From positions 558,001-622,000 of the forward strand of contig NZ_BSTD01000007.1 in NCBI RefSeq assembly GCF_030269325.1: a stretch of DNA of 64,000 nucleotides. The letters run 5' to 3'. Of this stretch, positions 31,758 through 40,400 are shown piece after piece. The number at the start of each line of letters is the position of its first letter. The stretch's first letter is position 1. A program made the translations under genes and the position numbers. This DNA is from Amycolatopsis sp. NBRC 101858 (GTDB lineage: Bacteria > Actinomycetota > Actinomycetes > Mycobacteriales > Pseudonocardiaceae). Under the pieces are notes generated by a model that had not been told where the DNA came from, made no database searches, and saw only the letters and a program-made list of their open reading frames with translations.

Positions 31758-33157
31758 AACGCCCCCGGTGGAAGCGGCTTTCACTGCGCGCGCGCCTCGG
31801 TGTCCTGGTCGCCGCCGCCGTCGCGATCGCCGTGGTCCTGGTGTCGGCGATCTCCTTCAGCATCACCCGCGCGGACCTCTTCGACCAGTTCGACGCCCGG
31901 CTGCAGTCCTACGCCCAGCTGGCGGCGAAGACCGCGTCCCCGGCCGAAGCGCTGGAAACCCTCCGCTCCGCGGACGACCACGGTTCCGGCGTGGGCTCCG
32001 GTCACAACGGCGGGCTGACCGTGCAGTTCCTGTCCCCCACCGGCGAGGTGACGGGCACGGCGGGCGCCAAGCCCGTCATCCCGCCCCTGCCGGCGGAAGC
32101 GCCGGTGGCCGCGGGCGCGCTCGGCCGCACCTCCGACACCCGCCGGATCGACGGCGACCGGTTCCGGGTGTGGACGGCCCAGCGCGCCGACGGCGGCACG
32201 GTCGAGGTCGCCCAGGACTCCGAAGACGTCGAGGACACGCTGGCCCGGCTGGGTTTCTGGCTCATCGTCGTGTCGCTGGCCGGGGTCGTCGGGGCGACGC
32301 TGGTGGGCCGGGTGATCGCCCGGTCGGCGCTGCGCCCGGTCGACGACCTGACCGCGGCGGCCGAGAACGTCGCCCGCACGCAGGAGCTGTCGGCGGCGAT
32401 CGAGGTCACCGCCGCCGGCGAGATCGGCAGGCTCGCCAGCGCGTTCAACGCGATGCTGGGCGCGTTGAGCCGGTCCCGCGACGAGCAGCGGCGGCTCGCC
32501 GAAGACGCCGGGCACGAGCTGCGCACGCCGTTGACGAGCCTGCGCAACAACATCGAGCTGCTCATCCACGCCGAGGCGAACCCGCAGCGGCAGCTGTCGG
32601 CCGAGGACCGCTCGCGGCTGCTGGCCGACCTCGACACCCAGGCCGTCGAGCTGACGGCGCTGATCGGCGAGCTGGTCGACCTCTCCACCGGGGAACGGCC
32701 CAGCGAGGTGGCCGAGCGGGTGGCGCTGGCCGACGTCGTCGGGTCCGCACTCGAACGCACCCGGTCGCGGTGGCCGAAGGTGTCCTTCACCGCCGAGCTG
32801 ACCGGCGCCGAGGTGCTCGCCCGGCCGACTGCCCTCGAACGCGCCGTGCTGAACGTCCTGGAGAACGCCGCCAAGTGGTCACCGCCCGGCGGGACCGTGC
32901 GGGTGACGATGGCGGTGACGCCGGAGGCGGTGCGCGTCCGCGTCGACGACGAAGGCCCGGGCATCGCCGACGCCGACCTGCCGCACGTGTTCGAGCGCTT
33001 CTACCGGGCCGACGCCGCCCGCGCGCTGCCGGGCTCGGGCCTCGGGCTGGCGATCGTCGACCAGGTGCTCACCCAGCACGGCGGCCACGCCGAGGCCGGC
33101 CGGGCCGAGACGGGCGGCGCGCGGTTCGACCTCGTCGTCCCGCCCGCCGCTTCTTAA
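31754..33157 (+). CDS. HAMP-containing sensor histidine kinase
   Basis: A 467-residue two-helix kinase. The first membrane helix is at about 15-38, an extracytoplasmic sensor runs to about 170, and the second helix (FWLIVVSLAGVVGATLVG) leads into HAMP, HisKA (EDAGHELRTPLTSLRNN) and HATPase (NAAKWSPPGG, DEGPGIADADLPHVFERFYR). It is the PrrB/MprB-like partner of the regulator it overlaps. The signal is probably envelope-related, but the sensor sequence is not diagnostic. Confidence 0.93.
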   Translation: MKRPRWKRLSLRARLGVLVAAAVAIAVVLVSAISFSITRADLFDQFDARLQSYAQLAAKTASPAEALETLRSADDHGSGVGSGHNGGLTVQFLSPTGEVTGTAGAKPVIPPLPAEAPVAAGALGRTSDTRRIDGDRFRVWTAQRADGGTVEVAQDSEDVEDTLARLGFWLIVVSLAGVVGATLVGRVIARSALRPVDDLTAAAENVARTQELSAAIEVTAAGEIGRLASAFNAMLGALSRSRDEQRRLAEDAGHELRTPLTSLRNNIELLIHAEANPQRQLSAEDRSRLLADLDTQAVELTALIGELVDLSTGERPSEVAERVALADVVGSALERTRSRWPKVSFTAELTGAEVLARPTALERAVLNVLENAAKWSPPGGTVRVTMAVTPEAVRVRVDDEGPGIADADLPHVFERFYRADAARALPGSGLGLAIVDQVLTQHGGHAEAGRAETGGARFDLVVPPAAS

Positions 33158-33174
33158 CCAAACCCCGCGCGATC

Positions 33175-33192
33175 TTCATCGAACTCTCATGG
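33175..33192. promoter_or_regulatory. Candidate response-regulator site upstream of the DUF998 gene
   Basis: TTCATCGAACTCTCATGG; on the other strand it reads ATGAGAGTTCGATGA, a permutation of the word at 30981-30993. It lies about 20 bp before the DUF998 start, so the preceding two-component system may control the DUF998-glycosyltransferase operon. Confidence 0.35.
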
Positions 33193-33213
33193 ACGGGCAC
33201 CACCGTCTGAAGG

Positions 33214-33837
33214 GTGACTCCACGGTCCGCGCTCTCGCCCGCTCGGCCAGCGACCCTGACGCTGGTGATGGCCGCCGTCGCCCAGGCGATCATCGCCGGG
33301 CTGACCTTCGGCTTCGCCGGCAACGTCAGCCCGTGGCACGACCCGGTCAGCGACTACGCCTGGCACCGCGGCGGCCGGTTCCTGTTCGCGGCGGCCGTCG
33401 TCCTCCTGCTCGCGGCCGCCGCGGCCCTCGCCGTCGCCGCGCACCTCGCCGCGCTGCCCCGGACGCCCCTCGTGAGCGCCCTGTTCCTGCTGTGGACGGC
33501 CGGGCTGGTCGTGGTCCTGCTGTTCCGCAGCAACGTCGGCACCGCGGACCCGACGGCGTCCGGGGAGATCCACCGGCTGGGCGGGGCCGTGCTGTTCGCG
33601 AGCCTCCCGCTGGCCGCGTGGACGCTGAGCACCCGGCTGCGGGCCGACACCCGCTGGCTCGCCGCGGCGGCCACGCTCCGGCGGGGCGCGGTCGCGGGCG
33701 TCGTGACCGCGGCGGCGTTCGGCCTGGCGCAGGTCGTCGGCTGGCTCCCGGCCGGCCTGCTCGAACGCGTCGCGCTGCTGGCCGAATTCCTGATCATCGC
33801 CACCTTGGCGACCGCGCTGCGGCGGGCCGCCCGGTGA
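33214..33837 (+). CDS. DUF998 membrane protein
   Basis: A 207-residue protein with six predicted helices. The first loop carries the family-like PWHDPVSDYAWHRGG segment after an initial hydrophobic helix, and a later loop has the GEIHRLGGAVLF histidine motif. DUF998 is an integral membrane family of unknown function. The GTG at 33214 starts it; the ribosome site is weak. The stop overlaps the next gene by GTGA, so it is coupled to the membrane-glycosyltransferase fusion. Confidence 0.82.
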   Translation: MTPRSALSPARPATLTLVMAAVAQAIIAGLTFGFAGNVSPWHDPVSDYAWHRGGRFLFAAAVVLLLAAAAALAVAAHLAALPRTPLVSALFLLWTAGLVVVLLFRSNVGTADPTASGEIHRLGGAVLFASLPLAAWTLSTRLRADTRWLAAAATLRRGAVAGVVTAAAFGLAQVVGWLPAGLLERVALLAEFLIIATLATALRRAAR

Positions 33838-35837
33838 CCGCCCTCGCGATCGCCTGCGCCCTGCTCGCCGCCGTCCTCTTCGCCGCGGCGGCCACCCGGC
33901 AGCACGACGAGGTCGCCGGCCTGGCCGTCGAGGGCACCCCGCGGCTGCGCACCCTCGCCCGGCTGCTGCGGTCGCGCGGGTGGTGGACGGGGACGTCCCT
34001 GGCGGCCGGCGGGAGCCTGCTGCACGTCGTCGCCCTGTCCCTCGCCCCGCTTCCGGTGGTGCAGCCGCTGGGTGTCTTCAGCCTGGTGCTGACGGTCGTC
34101 TTCGCCCGGCGCGCCCGCGATCGCCGGGTCCTCGGCGCCGTCGTCCTGGTGCTGCTCGGCGTCGCCGGTTTCGTGGCGCTGGCGGCGTCCACGACGACGG
34201 ACCCGGCGATCGGCTGGACCACGGCCGAGTCGGTCGCGCTGGCCGGATTCGCGCTGGCCGCGGTCGTCTGGTTCGCCCGGGCGAGCTGTGCCGTGCTGGC
34301 CGGGGCGGCGGCTGTCCTCTTCGGACTCGGTTCGGCGGTCGTGCACGCCGCCGTCACCCAGCCGTTCGCGACAGCCGTCCTGCTGGGTGCGCAAGCCCTG
34401 CTCCTGCTGGGCGCCGGTGGCGTGGTCCTGCACCGCGCCTACGCCGCCGGGCACACCGCCGTCGTCGTCGGCACCACGACCGTGCTGGACCCGCTGACCG
34501 CCGTCGCCGTGGCCGCGCTGGCCTACGGCGAGGCCCCGCACCTCACCACGGCCACCGCGGTCCTCGCGGCCGCGGCCGCTTTCGTCGCTCTCGCCGGCGT
34601 GCGCGTGCTCGCCGGTGCCCTTCCGCCCGACCCGCCCCGAGCCAAGGAGAACCCCGTGCCCCCTTCCGGCCTTCGCGTCCTGATCGGCGCCGACACCTTC
34701 CCGCCCAACGTCAACGGCGCGTCGTTCTTCGCCGAGCGGCTGGCCCGGGGCCTCGCCCGGCGCGGGCACGACGTCCACGTCGCCTGCCCGTCCGACGACG
34801 GCCCGTCGCGCACCGAGGAGCGCGACGGCTACACCGTCCACCGGATCCGGTCCCGGGCCATCCCGTTCCACGGCGACTACCGGTTCTGCACCCCGGGCGG
34901 CGCCCGCGCGGAGGCCGGGCCGCTGCTGGAGCGGCTGCGTCCCGACGTCGTCCACGTCCAGGCCCACTTCGGCGTCGGCCGCGCCCTGCTCGAAGCGGCG
35001 GCCGAACGCGGGCTGCCGGGCATGGCCACGAACCACTTCATGCCGGACAACCTGCTCGGCTACACGCCCTTCCCGAAGCGGGTCAAGGACGCGCTCGCCC
35101 GCTGGGCCTGGCGGGACCTGCTGCGCGTCTACCGCGACGCGCGCCTGGTGACCACGCCGACACCGCGCGCCGCCGAGGTCCTCGCGGGAATCGGGCTGGA
35201 CCGGGCGGTGCAGGTCGTCTCCTGCGGCATCGACCTCGCGCACTACGCCGCGCCCGCCGCACGCCCCGCCGACCGGCCGATGTCGGTGCTGTTCGTCGGC
35301 CGCCTGGACGCGGAGAAGAACATCGACCAGCTGCTGCGCGCCCTCGCGCCGCTGCCGCACGTGCGCGCGGACCTCGTCGGCGACGGCACCCGGCGCGACG
35401 AGCTCGAGTCCCTCGCCGCCGGGCTGGGCATCACCGATCGCGTGACGTTCCACGGCTTCGTCCCCGACGCCGAGCTCGTCCACCGCTACGCCGAGGCCGA
35501 CGTGTTCTGCATGCCCGGCACGGCCGAGCTGCAGAGCCTCGCCACGATGGAGGCGATGGCCGCCGGGCTGCCGGTGATCGCCGCCGACGCGCTCGCCCTG
35601 CCGCACCTCGTGCGCCACGGCGTCAACGGCTACCTGTTCGAACCGGGCGCGATCACCAGCATCGCGCGGTGGATCGCCGACCTGGCCGCGGATCCGGCCG
35701 CCCGGGTCCGGATGGGAGCGGAGTCCCGGGCCATCGTCGCGCACCACGACATCGACGGCGCTTTGACCGCTTTCGAGGCGCAGTACCGGATCCTGCTCGG
35801 CCTGCCCGCGCCGGCGATGATCAGCCAGACCGCGTAG
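33834..35837 (+). CDS. DMT-like membrane protein fused in frame to a GT4 glycosyltransferase
   Basis: A 667-codon frame encodes two proteins without a stop between them. Residues 1-270 have about nine hydrophobic helices in an EamA/NIPA-like pattern (VVQPLGVFSLVLTVVFARR). Residues 275-667 are a GT-B glycosyltransferase of family 4 (DTFPPNVNGASFFAERLARG, VLFVGRLDAEKNIDQLLRAL, and the E-x7-E region in AELQSLATMEAMAAGLPVIA), resembling phosphatidylinositol mannosyltransferases. A strong AAGGAG site precedes an in-frame GTG at 34656, so a free 394-residue glycosyltransferase can also be made. It could couple lipid-linked sugar synthesis to its transport (inference). Confidence 0.85.
   Translation: MTALAIACALLAAVLFAAAATRQHDEVAGLAVEGTPRLRTLARLLRSRGWWTGTSLAAGGSLLHVVALSLAPLPVVQPLGVFSLVLTVVFARRARDRRVLGAVVLVLLGVAGFVALAASTTTDPAIGWTTAESVALAGFALAAVVWFARASCAVLAGAAAVLFGLGSAVVHAAVTQPFATAVLLGAQALLLLGAGGVVLHRAYAAGHTAVVVGTTTVLDPLTAVAVAALAYGEAPHLTTATAVLAAAAAFVALAGVRVLAGALPPDPPRAKENPVPPSGLRVLIGADTFPPNVNGASFFAERLARGLARRGHDVHVACPSDDGPSRTEERDGYTVHRIRSRAIPFHGDYRFCTPGGARAEAGPLLERLRPDVVHVQAHFGVGRALLEAAAERGLPGMATNHFMPDNLLGYTPFPKRVKDALARWAWRDLLRVYRDARLVTTPTPRAAEVLAGIGLDRAVQVVSCGIDLAHYAAPAARPADRPMSVLFVGRLDAEKNIDQLLRALAPLPHVRADLVGDGTRRDELESLAAGLGITDRVTFHGFVPDAELVHRYAEADVFCMPGTAELQSLATMEAMAAGLPVIAADALALPHLVRHGVNGYLFEPGAITSIARWIADLAADPAARVRMGAESRAIVAHHDIDGALTAFEAQYRILLGLPAPAMISQTA
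34645..34658 (+). promoter_or_regulatory. Internal ribosome site and in-frame GTG for a separate glycosyltransferase
   Basis: AAGGAG at 34645-34650 and GTG at 34656-34658 have ideal spacing. The GTG is in frame with the upstream membrane protein, and no stop lies between. Either the two proteins are made both fused and free, or a stop was lost recently. Confidence 0.65.
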
Positions 35838-35915
35838 CACCGCCGCGCGGGCCGGGCCCGGCTCGGCGAATCCTGTTGCCCGACAAAGGCTCCGGGGCTG
35901 AGGTAGGGTGCCGCC

Positions 35916-36989
35916 GTGACGCGAGCCTCGGATGCGCAGCGCCCGGCGGGCGGCCGGCGTGGACCGGCGCCCACCGGGCGGCCCACCATGCGCGACGTCG
36001 CGTCGGCCGCGTCCGTGAGCGTCAAGACCGTGTCGCGGGTGGTGCACAACTACCCGTTCATCAGCGACGACGTGCGCGGGCGCGTCCAGGCCGAGATCCG
36101 CAGGCTCGGGTTCCGGCCCAACGGCAACGCCGTGGGCCTGCGGCGGACCGACCGGCCCGCCGGCGGCATCGGCGTGCTCGCCGCGGACCTGGCCGACCCG
36201 TTCTACGCGGGGATGCTCAGCGCGATCGAGCAGGTCAGCACCGCGCGGTCGTTCACCACCCTGGTCGCCAGCTCGGACGAGGACCCGGCGCGGGAGCGCG
36301 GGCTGCTCGGCACGTTCGTCGAGCGCCGCCTCGACGGGCTCATCGTGGTGTCGGCCGACCTCCGGCACGACCACCTGCGCCCGGAACTGGACGTCGGCAC
36401 CCGGATGGTGTTCGCCGACCGCCCCCCGCGGCGGCTGCCGGTGGACTGCGTGCTGGCCGCGCACGCCGAGGGCGCCGGGCAGGCCGTGACGCACCTGCTC
36501 GGCCAGGGGCATCGGGCGATCGCGTACGTCGGCCACTCCCCCGTGATCCACACGGCACGGGAACGGCTGCGCGGGTTCCGCGCCGCACTGGCCGAGGCGG
36601 GTCTCGAACCACGCGCGGTCCGCACGGACGCGGTCGACGCGGCGGCCGCCCACCGGGCCGCCGCCGAGCTGCTGGCCGCGGACGACGCCCCGACGGCGCT
36701 GTTCGCCGACAACCCCCGCCTCGTCGGCGGAGTGGCCCGGGCGATCGCCGAGTCGGCCGCGCCGCGCACGGCACTGGTGGCGTTCGACGACTCGGAGCTG
36801 GCCCAGGTGCTGGGCGTGACGGTGGTGGCGCAGGACCCCCGCGAGCTGGGCAGGCGGGCGGCCGAGCTGCTGTTCGCCCGCCTCGACGGAGAGCGTTCCC
36901 GGCCACGCCGGGTGGTGCTGCCGACCACGCTGGTGCCGCGCGGCTCCGGCGAAGGTCTCGGGGTCGCGTTGCGCTCCAGCGGAGCCTGA
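35916..36989 (+). CDS. LacI-family regulator of the GH92 operon
   Basis: A 357-residue repressor. After about 25 disordered residues comes the helix-turn-helix (TMRDVASAASVSVKTVSRVVHN) and hinge, then a periplasmic-binding-protein-like sensor with FADNPRLVGG and AFDDSELAQVLGVTVV. It should bind the two TTGNCAA-type palindromes 320-380 bp downstream, in front of the GH92 gene, and release on a sugar ligand. The GTG at 35916 starts it; a later in-frame ATG at 35988 would lose little and cannot be excluded. Confidence 0.9.
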   Translation: MTRASDAQRPAGGRRGPAPTGRPTMRDVASAASVSVKTVSRVVHNYPFISDDVRGRVQAEIRRLGFRPNGNAVGLRRTDRPAGGIGVLAADLADPFYAGMLSAIEQVSTARSFTTLVASSDEDPARERGLLGTFVERRLDGLIVVSADLRHDHLRPELDVGTRMVFADRPPRRLPVDCVLAAHAEGAGQAVTHLLGQGHRAIAYVGHSPVIHTARERLRGFRAALAEAGLEPRAVRTDAVDAAAAHRAAAELLAADDAPTALFADNPRLVGGVARAIAESAAPRTALVAFDDSELAQVLGVTVVAQDPRELGRRAAELLFARLDGERSRPRRVVLPTTLVPRGSGEGLGVALRSSGA

Positions 36990-37311
36990 GCCGCCGGCCA
37001 CCACCACGCCACGCGGTCGCCCCCGGGCCGCGGCGGTCGCCCCCGGGCCGCGGCGGTCGCTCGTCCTGGCGGGCACTTCCCACCCCGCGGAGTCGCCCCC
37101 CCGCTCCCGGCCCGAAGCACGCACGCCTCCCGCCGGGCACCCCAAACCCGCGAACCCACCCGAACCCGCTCCCGGCCCGCAGCGCGCACCCCTCCTGGCA
37201 GGCACTCCCACCCCCGCGGACCCACCCGAAACCCCGTCACAAACCCGCGCCAAGGCACTCGGCCGGTCGGCGAAACCCGCGCCGGGCAGCGGTTCTGTCC
37301 AGTCCTGGCCA
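36990..37311. repeat. Low-complexity GC-rich gap with tandem repeats
   Basis: Two exact 20-bp tandem units (CCCCGGGCCGCGGCGGTCGC) fill 37021-37060. After that come two diverged copies of a longer unit starting CCCGCTCCCGGCCCG, near 37101 and 37167. No gene is credible on either strand; the long minus-strand frame through here is a composition artefact. The 431-bp gap to GH92 ends with two operators. Confidence 0.7.
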
Positions 37312-37327
37312 TTGACAACGCTGACAA
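37312..37327. promoter_or_regulatory. LacI-type operator A of the GH92 operon
   Basis: TTGACAACGCTGACAA has the CG centre and paired TTGNCAA-like arms typical of LacI-family sites. The first arm also reads as a -35-like TTGACA. It lies 94 bp before the GH92 start and 38 bp (centre to centre) from operator B. Confidence 0.65.
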
Positions 37328-37349
37328 TGCCGTCCGAGACTGGGCCGCG

Positions 37350-37365
37350 TTGCCAACGTTGTCAA
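37350..37365. promoter_or_regulatory. LacI-type operator B of the GH92 operon
   Basis: TTGCCAACGTTGTCAA is a near-perfect palindrome around CG, with only the fourth base of each arm unpaired (C against T). Two sites 38 bp apart would allow a LacI tetramer or two dimers to close the promoter. The LacI gene at 35916-36989 is the natural candidate. Confidence 0.7.
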
Positions 37366-37420
37366 TCCGCACCCGGACACACGTCGGCGCCTGCCCCGCC
37401 CGATCTCCGAGGGAGCTCCC

Positions 37421-40400
37421 GTGGCCGTCCTCCGCCGCCGCCTGGTTCCGTTCGCCGCCGTTCTCGCGATCGCCGCCGCGGCGACCGCCGCTCCGCCCGC
37501 CGGTGCCGCGCCGTCGTCGTTCCGGACCTCCTTCGAGGCCGCCGACCCCGCGCCGACCTGGCAGAACACCCCCGACACCCCCGCGCGCGGCGTCGCCCCG
37601 GGCGCCGGGTTGCCCGGCGAGGTCACCCCGACCGCGGTCACCGGGACCGGCACACCGGACCACGACGCCGCCAAGGCGACCGACCACAACCCCGCCACCA
37701 CCTGGCAGGCCCCCGCACCCCACGGCACCCTGACCGCCGACCTCACCGGCACCATCACCACCTACACCCTCACCGCGGCAGCCGACAGCCCCGCCCGAGA
37801 CCCGCGCGCCTGGACCCTGCAAGGCTCCGACGGAACGCACTGGCAGACCGTCGACGACCGCCGCGACCAGGACTTCACCCAGCGCGGCCAGACCCGCGTC
37901 TTCACCGTCGCGCACCCCGGCGCCTACCGGCACTACCGCCTCGCCGTCACCGCCGACCACGGCGACGGCACCCTCCAGCTGGCCGAGATCGCGTTCGGCA
38001 TCCCGGCAGAACCGGGTATGACGGCCGAGGTAGGCGACGGCCCGGCGTCAGGCCCCACCGTCAAGCCCCACCTCGGCTTCAGCGGCACCCACTCGCTGCA
38101 CTACGAGGGCTGGCAGCCCGGCGCCCGCGGCACCGCGACCGACAAGCTCTACGACGTCGACGTGCCGGTCCGCCACACCACCCGACTGTCCTATGTGGTC
38201 TTCCCCGAGTTCACCGGCAACGACACCGCCTATCCGAGCACGTACGTCGCCCTCGACCTGGCCTTCACCGACGGCTCACGGCTCAGCGGGCTGCCCGTCA
38301 CCGACCAGAACGGCGTCCGTCTCACCGCCGGCGAGCAGGGCGCGGCGAAGACCCTGCACACCGGGCAGTGGAACCAGGTGACCGCCGACCTCGGCGCGGT
38401 CGCGGCGGGCAAGACCGTCGACCGCGTGCTGCTGACCTGGGCCGGTCCGGGCGCACCCGCGCACTTCGCCGGCTGGGTCGACGACGTCGCGATCGCCGAC
38501 GCCCCCGCCGGCTCGTGCGCCGACCGGCACCTGACCGAGTGCGCCGTGACCACCCGCGGCACCAACTCCTCCGGCGACTACTCGCGCGGGGCCACCATCC
38601 CCGCCACCGCGCTGCCGCACGGCTTCAACTTCTGGTCGCCGGTCACCGACGCGTCGTCCACCGGCACGATCTACCAGTACCTGCGCGACAACACCCCGGC
38701 CGGACGTCCCGCGATCCAGGCGTTCTCGGTGAGCCACGAGCCGAGCCCGTGGGTCGGCGACCACCAGACGTTCCAGGTCATGCCGTCCACTTCGGACACT
38801 CCAGCGTCGGCGGACCGGGCCCGACGCGCGCTGACCTTCAGCCACGACAACGAATCCGCGCGGCCGGACCGTTACGGCGTCACCTTCGACAACGACCTGA
38901 GCACCGAGATGACGCCCACCGACCACGCCGCCGTCCTCCGGTTCACGTTCCCCGCGGGCGGCGACAGCCTGATCTTCGACAACGTCGACAACCGCGCCGC
39001 CGTCACGGTCGACCCGGCGAAGGGCACAGTCACCGGCTACTCCGACGTCAGCGGCTTCTGGGGCGCCCCAAGGATGTTCGTCTACGCCACCTTCGACCGC
39101 CCGATGACCACGTCCGGCCCGCTGACCGGTGGCAGTGGGACAGGCGCCTTCGCGGGCTTCTCCCTCGGCCGCGACCGGACGCTGACGATGCGCGTGGCGA
39201 CGTCGTTCCTGAGCGTCGACCAGGCGAAACACAACCTCGAGCTGGAAGTCAACGGCCGCGGCTTCGACCAGGTCCGCGCCGACGCGCAGCGGACGTGGGA
39301 CCGGCAGCTGGGCGTGATCACCGTGGACGGCGCCACCCAGGACCAGCTGACCTCGCTGTACTCGAGCCTCTACCGGCTCAACCTCTACCCGAACGAGCTG
39401 GCCGAGAACACTGGCACCGCCGCGAAGCCGGACTATCGCTACGCCAGCCCGTACTCCCCCAACGCCGGCGCGAACACGCCCACGACCACCGGTTCCACGA
39501 TCAAGGCCGGCCAGCCGTACGCCAACGAGGGCTTCTGGGACACCTACCGCAGCGCCTGGTCGCTGAACTCGCTGCTCTACCCGGGCCAGACCGGCAAGAT
39601 GGTCGACGGGTTCGTGCAGCAGTACCGTGACGGCGGCTGGCTCGGCCAGTGGACCGCGCCCGGCTACCTCGGCTTCAGCGGCACCAGTTCCGACGTCGCG
39701 ATCGCCGATGCCTACCTGCGCGGCGTCACGAACTTCGACGTCGCCTCGGCCTACGAAGCCGCGGTCAAGAACGCGATGGTGCCGTCGTCCGGGCTGACCG
39801 GGCGCCCCGACGTCCAGCGCACGACGTTCCTCGGGTACACGCCGTCCGAGACGGGGTCGAGCGCGTCGGCGTCGCTGGAGGACTGGATCGCCGACCACGG
39901 CATCGCGCAGATGTCGCAGAAGCTCTACCAGACGAGCAAGCCGAACGATCCGAAGCGCGACGAATACCTGACCAACTACCACTACTTCACCGACCGCTCC
40001 GGCAACTACGAGAAGCTGTTCGAGCCGAAGACGGGGTTCTTCCAGCCGAAGACCGCCGCAGGTGACTGGGCGCACGCGGCCGGGACGTACAACCCCCTGG
40101 ACTGGAACGCGGGCGACTACACCGAGGGCAACGGCTGGACGTACGCGTTCTCCGTGCCGCAGGACGGCGCCGGCCTCGCCGCGCTCTACGGCGGCCGCGC
40201 GGGACTCGCGACCAAGCTCGACCAGTTCTTCGCGACTCCGGAAACCGCGCAGTACGGCGGCGGCTGGGGCGGGCCGTACCACGAGATGTTCGAGGGCCGC
40301 GACGACCAGTTCGGCCAGTGGGCGTTCAACGACCAGCCCGCGATGCACGTGCCCTACACGTACGACTACGTCGGGCAGCCGTCGAAGACCGCCGCACTCA

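Noticed and set aside
33354..37253. 1299-codon minus-strand open frame
   Set aside because: Runs antisense across several clear genes and is arginine/glycine/alanine-rich; a product of high GC at the third position.
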